Below are positions 16,534-21,039 of a stretch of 21,039 bases of DNA, piece by piece (positions within the stretch are counted from its first letter, which is position 1; every line of letters starts with the position of its first letter). The notes under the pieces are model-generated. The model was not told the DNA's origin and ran no database searches. It was given only the letters and a program-made list of their open reading frames with translations. Source of the DNA: CAZKYP01 sp964556885 (GTDB lineage Bacteria > Planctomycetota > Phycisphaerae > Sedimentisphaerales > Anaerobacaceae). The translations under genes were made by a program, and so were the position numbers. The DNA lies in NCBI GenBank assembly GCA_964556885.1, contig CAZKYP010000037.1:1-21039 (forward strand), written 5' to 3'.

Positions 16534-17943
16534 GTGGCGAAACCGAAAATTAATCTTCACTATAAAAATGTTATGGCGGATGTTTTAGGCCCGGAGCACG
16601 GTATTACCCCCGAACAGCTTAACAAGTTTGCCGAACAAACAACTAACTTAATCAAACAGCTTAACGAACAAAGAAAGAACGGCAAGACTGCCTATCGGGA
16701 CCTGCCGTATAAAACAGACATCTCTCGAAATGTAAAAGAGCTGACAAAGGAAATGACCGGCCGATGTGAAAATCTTGTTGTCCTGGGTATCGGCGGCTCT
16801 GCGCTCGGTAACATTGCTTTGCAAACGTCGTTGAATCCCTATATGTATAATCTGGACCAGAGGCAGAGAACCGGCCCGCGTTTGTTCGTTTTTGATAATG
16901 TCGATCCCATACAGTTGGTATCGTTTCTGGACTGGCTCGGTGATAAACTCGATAAGACCGTCTTTAATGTAATCAGTAAATCCGGCCGGACCTCCGAAAC
17001 AGCGGCCCAGTTTATGATTATCCGCCAGTTGCTTTTAGATAAGCTCGGTCCAGAGGGCCTGCGAAATCAGGTGGTGGCTACAACCGATGCAAAAAAGGGG
17101 ACGCTTCGGACGATTGCTGATGAAGCAAATTTACGATGCTTGGAAGTTCCGGATGGCGTCGGCGGCAGGTTCAGCGTCCTGAGTGCGGTAGGTCTTTTCA
17201 GTGCTGCCATGTGCGGGGTTGATATTGATTCGCTCCTTGAAGGCGCACGTGATATGGACGAGAGAGTTAAGACGGAGGATTTTTATAAAAATCCCGCCGC
17301 TGTTAATGCGGCAATCAACTACCATTATTACAATTGTGGCAAAAAAATCTCTGTCATGATGCCATACAGCTATGCCCTCAAGGACCTGTCCGACTGGTAC
17401 AGGCAGCTTTGGGCCGAAAGTCTCGGTAAAGCCAATGCTTTGGATGGCAGTCAAGTTTTCGTAGGCCCCACACCTGTGAAAGCACTTGGTGTGACCGACC
17501 AGCACAGCCAGGTACAGTTGTATCGCGAAGGGCCCAACGACAAGTTGTTCACTTTTCTTGAGGTCCGTAATTTTGACAAAGACATTACAATAGGCCCGGT
17601 ACCGGAATGTGCTCCGGAGCTTGGTTTTCTGGCGGGAAAAAAATTGAGCGAGCTGCTTAACAACGAAAAGAAAGCCACCGAATACGCATTAATCGAAAGT
17701 CGACGCCCGTGTCTGACAATTCTTTTCGATAAGGTGAACGCTTATACGGTCGGCCAGTTCATTTATTTGTTTGAGGTGACAACATCTTTGGCCGGGATGC
17801 TGTTCAACATCAATCCGTACGACCAGCCCGCCGTCGAGCTGGGCAAGGAGGCAACTTTTGCCCTGATGGGCAAAGACGGTAATGAAGATTTGGCGCGGCA
17901 AATTCAGCCGCTCACCGAAATTGACGAGAGGTTTTTGGTTTAA
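16534..17943 (+). CDS. pgi: Glucose-6-phosphate isomerase
   Basis: Interconverts glucose-6-phosphate and fructose-6-phosphate in glycolysis and sugar-nucleotide synthesis. The 469-residue protein has the phosphate-binding GIGGSALG (85-92) and SKSGRTSET (148-156), and the catalytic residues expected of the family: E295 in AESLGK, H324 in DQHSQVQ and K438 in ELGKE. The length fits the shorter bacterial Pgi class (about 450 residues). The GTG start at 16534 is chosen because AAGGAG (16521-16526) lies seven bases upstream. It is followed after 45 bases by manC; together they connect glucose-6-phosphate to fructose-6-phosphate and the mannose branch, although the phosphomannose isomerase and mutase steps are not in the window. 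Confidence 0.95.
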   Translation: MAKPKINLHYKNVMADVLGPEHGITPEQLNKFAEQTTNLIKQLNEQRKNGKTAYRDLPYKTDISRNVKELTKEMTGRCENLVVLGIGGSALGNIALQTSLNPYMYNLDQRQRTGPRLFVFDNVDPIQLVSFLDWLGDKLDKTVFNVISKSGRTSETAAQFMIIRQLLLDKLGPEGLRNQVVATTDAKKGTLRTIADEANLRCLEVPDGVGGRFSVLSAVGLFSAAMCGVDIDSLLEGARDMDERVKTEDFYKNPAAVNAAINYHYYNCGKKISVMMPYSYALKDLSDWYRQLWAESLGKANALDGSQVFVGPTPVKALGVTDQHSQVQLYREGPNDKLFTFLEVRNFDKDITIGPVPECAPELGFLAGKKLSELLNNEKKATEYALIESRRPCLTILFDKVNAYTVGQFIYLFEVTTSLAGMLFNINPYDQPAVELGKEATFALMGKDGNEDLARQIQPLTEIDERFLV

Positions 17944-17988
17944 CGGCTTTGTCATATTTGGTCTTTTATTTGTTTAAGGGATTTAACG

Positions 17989-19077
17989 ATGAATTACGCA
18001 GTGATAATGGCGGGGGGGACGGGTAAGAGATTGTGGCCTTTGAGCCGGCAGAAGCGGCCCAAACAGGTTCTAAAGCTGCTCGACGGACAGACGCTTCTTC
18101 GCAGTTGTTTCGAACGCCTGAAACCCATTTTCGATATTCGCAACATTCTCGTACTGACAAATGCCGGCTACGTGGACGTGGTGCGTGATGATCTTTTCGA
18201 GCTGCCTTTACATAATATCATCGCCGAACCGGCAGTGCGGGATACATCCGGCGCGATCGGGCTGGTCGCAACCGTTTTGAGCAAGTACGACCCCGATGCC
18301 ACGATTGCGGTCGTGACCGCAGACCAGATAATAGAGCCTGCCGATGTATTGCAGCAGGCCGTGACAGACGCCCTGAATTACGTAAACAACAATCCGGAAG
18401 ATATGATTACTTTCGGAATAAAGCCGACTTTTGCCAGCACCCTCCTGGGCTATATAAAGTGTATTGAGCCGCGAGAATTAGAGGGCTGTAAAAACGAAAT
18501 ATATTGCGTAGAGGCATTCATAGAGAAACCGGATGAGGCAACTGCGGCCGAATACCTCGATTCGGGTCAGTACTTCTGGAATTCCGGTATGTTTGTCTGG
18601 AAGGCAAAAACGATATTGGCAAACCTGTTGAAGTTCCTGCCGCAGGCTACAGAGCCGCTGGCTAAGATAAAAGATGCATGGGACAGTCCAAAACAGCAGC
18701 AGACGCTTCAGGACTGGTTTGTAAAGCTTCCGAAAATCAGTATCGATTACGCGGTAATGGAAAAGGCCGACAGGGTCCACGCGATAAAACTGGACTGTCG
18801 CTGGCTCGATATGGGTTCTTTCGCCGCTCTTGCCGATATTATCAATTCCGACCAGTACAAGAACGTCGTCGTCGCAGGTCATAGCGAGCTTCTCGACTGT
18901 AAAAACAGTATCATAGTCACCGAGGACAAGAACCACATGATTGCCGCCATCGGTCTGGATAATATTGTAATTGCTCACAGCCCGGATGCTACATTTGTCT
19001 GCCATGCCGACCATGCCCACAGGTTAAAGGAGCTGCTCGAAATGATAAGTCAGCATGGTGGAGAAAAATTCCTGTAN
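17989..19077 (+). CDS. manC: Mannose-1-phosphate guanylyltransferase
   Basis: Makes GDP-mannose from mannose-1-phosphate and GTP for glycans. The nucleotidyltransferase signature AGGTGKRLWPLSRQKRPKQ occupies residues 8-26, and FIEKPD (177-182) is the sugar-phosphate binding motif of the family. Only the transferase and left-handed helix domains are present, without the fused phosphomannose isomerase domain of bifunctional enzymes. The protein reaches 362 residues, the normal full length, exactly where the Ns begin: the last codon is TAN (19075-19077), which would be a stop if N is A or G. I therefore treat the gene as essentially complete and ending at the gap edge. AAGGGA seven bases before the ATG is a good ribosome binding site. 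The open frame continuing through the Ns is artificial. Confidence 0.93.
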
Positions 19078-19176
19078 NNNNNNNNNNNNNNNNNNNNNNN
19101 NNNNNNNNNNNNNNNNNNNNNNNNNNNNNNNNNNNNNNNNNNNNNNNNNNNNNNNNNNNNNNNNNNNNNNNNNNNN
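19077..19176. other. Assembly gap of exactly 100 Ns
   Basis: A run of exactly 100 Ns is the usual placeholder for a scaffold join of unknown size. It hides the last base of the probable manC stop codon, any intergenic DNA or other genes, and the start of ruvX. Adjacency of manC and ruvX is therefore only as good as the scaffolding. Confidence 0.97.
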
Positions 19177-19599
19177 ATAGATTACGGTACAAAACGCACG
19201 GGGCTGGCGATATGCGATCCCTCTGAAACAATATCTTCGCCTCTGACTGTTATCCGCGGCCAAAAGGAATTACTGACCAGAATCATCGATATCATAGAAG
19301 CCGAAAGTGTCGAAGCCGTCGTGCTCGGATTACCGTTGAATATGGACGGCACCGAGGGGCCGCAGTCCAGGCTTGTCCACGAATTCGCAGGTAGGTTGAA
19401 AAAAACAATTAGCATTCCCGTATATTTTCAGGATGAGCGTTTGAGCAGTTACGGCGCCGAGGCAAAACTCGCTGTCGCGGACTTTACCCGGGCAGGAAAA
19501 AAGAAACGCATTGACGCTGTAGCCGCGGCCGAAATCCTCGAAGCATTCCTCGAACAAAGACACAACACCGGCAACGCCGGAATGAACCCCGCACCGTAG
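19177..19599 (+). CDS. ruvX: RuvX/YqgF family nuclease (pre-16S rRNA processing), 5' end missing
   Basis: The visible 140 residues begin IDYGTKRTGLAICD, the first catalytic motif of YqgF/RuvX proteins, which usually starts about 5-8 residues after the initiator Met; so only a few codons are lost in the gap. Further family motifs are VVLGLPLNMDGTEGPQS, FQDERLSSYGA and KRIDAVAAAEIL, carrying the remaining acidic catalytic residues. The protein is an RNase H-fold nuclease implicated in maturation of the 5' end of 16S rRNA. After the family's usual end (about FLEQR) there is a tail HNTGNAGMNPAP that lies in a repeat-like double hairpin, suggesting that the C-terminus was extended by inserted repeat DNA. 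Confidence 0.92.
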   Translation: MDYGTKRTGLAICDPSETISSPLTVIRGQKELLTRIIDIIEAESVEAVVLGLPLNMDGTEGPQSRLVHEFAGRLKKTISIPVYFQDERLSSYGAEAKLAVADFTRAGKKKRIDAVAAAEILEAFLEQRHNTGNAGMNPAP

Positions 19600-19602
19600 G
19601 GG
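19568..19602. repeat. Two short hairpins overlapping the end of ruvX
   Basis: CCGGC-AAC-GCCGG (19568-19580) is a perfect 5-bp stem, followed by CCCC (19587-19590) and GGGG (19599-19602) with an eight-base loop. The ruvX stop TAG (19597-19599) sits at the edge of the second stem. GC-rich DNA like this, followed by GGCTACCCAGCG, looks like a fragment of a dispersed intergenic repeat. It could act as a weak terminator but lacks a T-tract. Confidence 0.4.
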
Positions 19603-19709
19603 CTACCCAGCGTGCTCGCCAATAATCCCCGAAAATATCGGAATGACGAGACAAACCATTTGTTTTCATTTGTAAGAAATAAAATTTTTCAAAAAAACAA
19701 AGATTTTAC

Positions 19710-19740
19710 TTGAACATATATCGCAAATATGCGATATTAT
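19710..19740 (+). promoter_or_regulatory. Promoter of higBA
   Basis: TTGAAC (19710-19715) and TATTAT (19735-19740) are 4/6 and 5/6 matches to sigma-70 elements, separated by 19 bases, a little longer than ideal. Transcription would start near 19747, immediately ahead of or within the ribosome binding site of the toxin gene. Confidence 0.4.
19718..19737. promoter_or_regulatory. Palindromic operator in the higBA promoter
   Basis: ATATCGCA (19718-19725), a four-base spacer and TGCGATAT (19730-19737) are a perfect 8-bp inverted repeat. It fills the spacer and overlaps the -10 element of the higBA promoter. Type II antitoxins with an XRE helix-turn-helix usually repress their own operon by binding such a dyad, so this is the likely HigA site. 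Confidence 0.65.
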
Positions 19741-19755
19741 ATAGAGGAGTCAGGA

Positions 19756-20127
19756 ATGGCTGAAACAGAGGTGGTTATATATCAGGAGAAAGAAGGACAA
19801 GTTCCACTACTGGACTGGTTGGATGACCTGCCGGTCAAAGTGCAGGATAAATGTATTGTTCTGATTGAGCGGTTAGCCGAAATCGGACACGAGCTTAGAA
19901 GGCCGCATTGTGATTTCCTGGAGCAGGGTATTTACGAGTTACGGGCCAGGCATGGAAACGTTAATTATCGTATACTCTACGCGTTCGTTGGACGTAATGT
20001 TGTTCTTCTTTCACACGGTTTTTTCAAAGAAAGGAAAGTGCCTAAAAAGGAGATAGTCAGGGCAATAAGAAATCTTAACAATTACAAAAAAGATCCGAAG
20101 ACTCATACTTATTCAGGACAGCTTTAA
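19756..20127 (+). CDS. higB: HigB-type toxin, RelE/ParE superfamily (Gp49-like)
   Basis: I choose the ATG at 19756 because GAGGAG (19744-19749) lies six bases ahead; the in-frame ATG at 19729 would put the start inside the operator palindrome. The 123-residue product contains the family core: VPLLDWLDDLPVKVQDK, ELRRPHCDFLEQGIYELR, NYRILYAF and VVLLSHGFFKE, then KKEIVRAIRNLNNY. These mark the phage-derived Gp49/HigB group of ribosome-dependent mRNA-cleaving toxins. The toxin gene comes first, the usual order for higBA, with the antitoxin two bases downstream. Activity is inferred from family only. Confidence 0.88.
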   Translation: MAETEVVIYQEKEGQVPLLDWLDDLPVKVQDKCIVLIERLAEIGHELRRPHCDFLEQGIYELRARHGNVNYRILYAFVGRNVVLLSHGFFKERKVPKKEIVRAIRNLNNYKKDPKTHTYSGQL

Positions 20128-20129
20128 TT

Positions 20130-20456
20130 ATGGCAAAAAAGAAAACTACAACAGATGCAGTAAAGATTCTGCACAAAAGATATATCGGGGCCAGCAGGCA
20201 GCGGCTCGAGTCGCTCGAAAAAGAACGCGAGAATCTCAATATTGCAGAGCAGATTTACAATCTTCGTACGCAGGAATGCTTAAGTCAAAAACAGTTGGCC
20301 GAGCTTATTGGTACTACTCAGTCCGTTATCAGCAGGCTGGAGGACGCCGACTATAACGGGCACAGCCTTGCCATGCTGAGAAAAATAGCCGCGGCTTTTC
20401 ACCGGAGGGTAAATATCCAGTTCGTCCCCGAAAACGCCGACCATGCCTATGCTTAA
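20130..20456 (+). CDS. higA: HigA-type antitoxin, XRE family helix-turn-helix
   Basis: A 108-residue protein with a basic N-terminus, a helical segment (residues 20-47) and an XRE helix-turn-helix at about 50-72 (LSQKQLAELIGTTQSVISRLE), followed by the helix LAMLRKIAAAF and strand VNIQFVP. It should neutralise HigB and repress the operon through the upstream palindrome. The ATG is two bases after the toxin stop with only a distant AGGA, so translation is probably coupled to that of the toxin. Nothing indicates damage. Confidence 0.9.
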   Translation: MAKKKTTTDAVKILHKRYIGASRQRLESLEKERENLNIAEQIYNLRTQECLSQKQLAELIGTTQSVISRLEDADYNGHSLAMLRKIAAAFHRRVNIQFVPENADHAYA

Positions 20457-20507
20457 ATCCTTTCCTAAGCACGTCCATTCCCTCGACTCCGCTCGGGACA
20501 GGCTTGG

Positions 20508-20543
20508 CCGTGTTTTCTTATGTACACGGGCTTTAAATCCGTG
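20508..20543. repeat. Alternative hairpins sharing one arm
   Basis: CCGTGT (20508-20513) can pair with ACACGG (20524-20529), while the same CACGG (20525-20529) can pair with CCGTG (20539-20543). The two stems exclude each other. The unit ACACGGGCTTTAAATCCGTG resembles a dispersed repeat seen in environmental genomes. A T-run (20558-20564) follows about 15 bases later, too far for a standard terminator. Confidence 0.4.
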
Positions 20544-20564
20544 CCACGCTCTGATCCTTTTTTT

Positions 20565-20675
20565 GTCATGTCGAGCGCAGTCCGCCCTGGGCGTGCCTTA
20601 GGTAGAGACATCTGGTTTATATATAGAATGACTTTTCCAATTGCAGCCGGATATCTCCACGTTGGTCGAAATGAC
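20565..20675. repeat. Imperfect inverted repeat with TGTCATxTCGA-type ends (MITE-like)
   Basis: The outer arms GTCATGTCGA (20565-20574) and TCGAAATGAC (20666-20675) match at 9 of 10 positions when inverted. A second pair, GTAGAGACATCTGG (20602-20615) and CCGGATATCTCCAC (20647-20660), matches at 11 of 14. The outer sequence and the 'GAGA-ATCT' inner arm are like a repeat that I remember from many bacterial genomes (GTCATTTCGA...GGAGAAATCT). It carries no gene. Confidence 0.6.
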
Positions 20676-20757
20676 ATTTGGTGGCAAGAATTCCTAAAGG
20701 GAGATGTGACCCTTTTATTTCCTTTTATAATGAGGCTTGCAGGGTAATCTTATGGAA

Positions 20758-20778
20758 CCCCCGCAAGCCAGCGGAGGG
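20758..20778. repeat. GC-rich hairpin overlapping the 3' end of the tRNA-like gene
   Basis: CCCCCGC (20758-20764) pairs with GCGG (20771-20774) and, past a bulged A, GGG (20776-20778), giving seven base pairs and a six-base loop. On the minus strand this hairpin uses the 3' acceptor strand of the tRNA-like gene, so it could compete with tRNA folding or end its transcript. Confidence 0.35.
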
Positions 20779-20858
20779 GACGGGATTCGAACCCGTGAGA
20801 CACTTTCGTGCCTACCCGCTTTTCGGGCGGGCGCCATAAGCCACTCGGCCACCCCAGC
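20772..20858 (-). tRNA. Class II (serine-type) tRNA-like gene with aberrant anticodon GAA; possibly a pseudogene
   Basis: The minus strand folds into an 87-base class II tRNA: D-stem GCC/GGC with the GAGTGGC loop typical of tRNA-Ser, anticodon stem CCCGC/GCGGG, a long variable arm GGCAC-GAAA-GTGTC and T-arm ACGGG-TTCGAAT-CCCGT. Three things are wrong. The anticodon loop is CCGAAAA, giving anticodon GAA (phenylalanine codons) on a serine scaffold. Position 33 is C, where T is almost universal. The acceptor stem (GCTGGGG against CCCCTCC) has C-C and T-T mismatches at pairs 2-71 and 3-70. The discriminator is G, as in tRNA-Ser. CCA is not encoded. I favour a decayed or recombined tRNA-Ser; an unusual serine-accepting tRNA variant is the alternative. 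Confidence 0.7.
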
Positions 20859-21039
20859 GATTCTCGTTTTATTCGAGAGGCGATGGGGAAAGCCATCTGA
20901 ACTCTATTTTTGATTAGCACCAGAATGCTACTCGTGCATTGTCACGACCATCACTATCCCAAGCTTTCCTTTATAAAGCATTAGAATACAGGATACGATG
21001 TTGCCGATTCGAAGATTTCCTATCCACTACGTCAAATAA
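20859..21039. other. Unassigned right end
   Basis: I see no supported gene. A minus-strand frame is open from the window edge for 22 codons and then stops (near 20971), which could be the very end of a gene but has no recognisable sequence. TCTCG/CGAGA (20862-20878) is a small hairpin just upstream of the tRNA-like gene. Confidence 0.4.

Larger units (their letters stand above)
20457..20760. other. Non-coding repeat-rich region after higBA
   Basis: About 300 bases without a convincing gene. From left to right it holds a segment CTCGACTCCGCTCGGGACAG (near 20482-20501), a pair of mutually exclusive hairpins (20508-20543) and an imperfect 111-base inverted repeat (20565-20675). Open frames in it have no family resemblance and run through the repeats. 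It has the look of several unrelated dispersed repeats inserted side by side. Confidence 0.6.

Noticed and set aside
17989..19599. A single 536-residue ManC-RuvX fusion protein
   Set aside because: The frame crosses 100 placeholder Ns of unknown true length; both parts have natural family boundaries at the gap edges.
19729..19755. Longer start for the HigB toxin
   Set aside because: It has no ribosome binding site and begins inside the operator palindrome; the ATG at 19756 has GAGGAG at six bases.
20501..20675. CRISPR array
   Set aside because: The repeats are few, inverted and unequal in size and spacing; there is no series of direct repeats with unique spacers and no cas gene.
20465..20747. 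Small open frames on both strands downstream of higA
   Set aside because: They run through inverted repeats, have no recognisable domain and no convincing start signals.
20772..20858. Selenocysteine tRNA (selC)
   Set aside because: It is class II, but the acceptor and D stems have ordinary serine-tRNA lengths and the anticodon is not TCA.
20859..21039. Partial minus-strand gene entering from the right edge
   Set aside because: Only 22 codons before a stop, without any recognisable sequence.

Overview
The window looks like a metagenome-assembled scaffold (it contains a run of exactly 100 Ns) from a Planctomycetota bacterium, most likely Phycisphaerae/Sedimentisphaerales-like. This placement is inference: it rests on a GLUG-repeat surface protein with the C-terminal tail common in that group, on an SPFH / P-type ATPase / ABC-transporter neighbourhood that I recall from planctomycetes, and on moderate GC with AT-rich, repeat-bearing spacers. 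No 16S gene or taxonomic marker is present to confirm it.

Layout. 1-957: 3' end of a GLUG-repeat, probably exported, protein. 1018-2176: an ArgA-like GNAT acetyltransferase and a SAM-dependent methyltransferase, separated by a miniature inverted-repeat element that supplies the stop codon of the first gene. 2254-3216 (minus): an ABC-2 permease, divergent from the next block. 3423-14226 (plus): a tightly packed membrane-protein block with three consecutive SPFH proteins (one polytopic HflK-like, one HflC-like, one further HflK-like), a heavy-metal P1B ATPase, an ABC ATPase with a long charged tail, its overlapping ABC-2 permease with a large extracytoplasmic insert, and a 592-residue membrane-anchored helical protein of unknown function. 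14251-16383: a UvrD/PcrA helicase. 16534-19077: phosphoglucose isomerase and mannose-1-phosphate guanylyltransferase (sugar-nucleotide supply). 19077-19176: assembly gap. 19177-19599: 3' part of ruvX. 19756-20456: a higBA toxin-antitoxin pair with a palindromic operator in its promoter. 20457-20760: repeat-rich non-coding DNA. 20772-20858 (minus): a class II, serine-type tRNA-like gene with an aberrant anticodon loop and acceptor stem. 20859-21039: nothing I can assign.

How the parts fit. The most interesting unit is 2254-14226. Three SPFH proteins can form membrane cages or microdomains; here they sit without FtsH but directly with a metal-exporting ATPase and a multi-part ABC export system. 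I read this as one membrane-organisation or envelope-export system, but the link is based on gene order, short spacing and overlaps only. The right end (higBA, several repeat families, abnormal tRNA) has the character of accessory, recombination-prone DNA. A continuous reading frame from 17989 to 19599 is an artefact of the gap and should be split into manC and ruvX.
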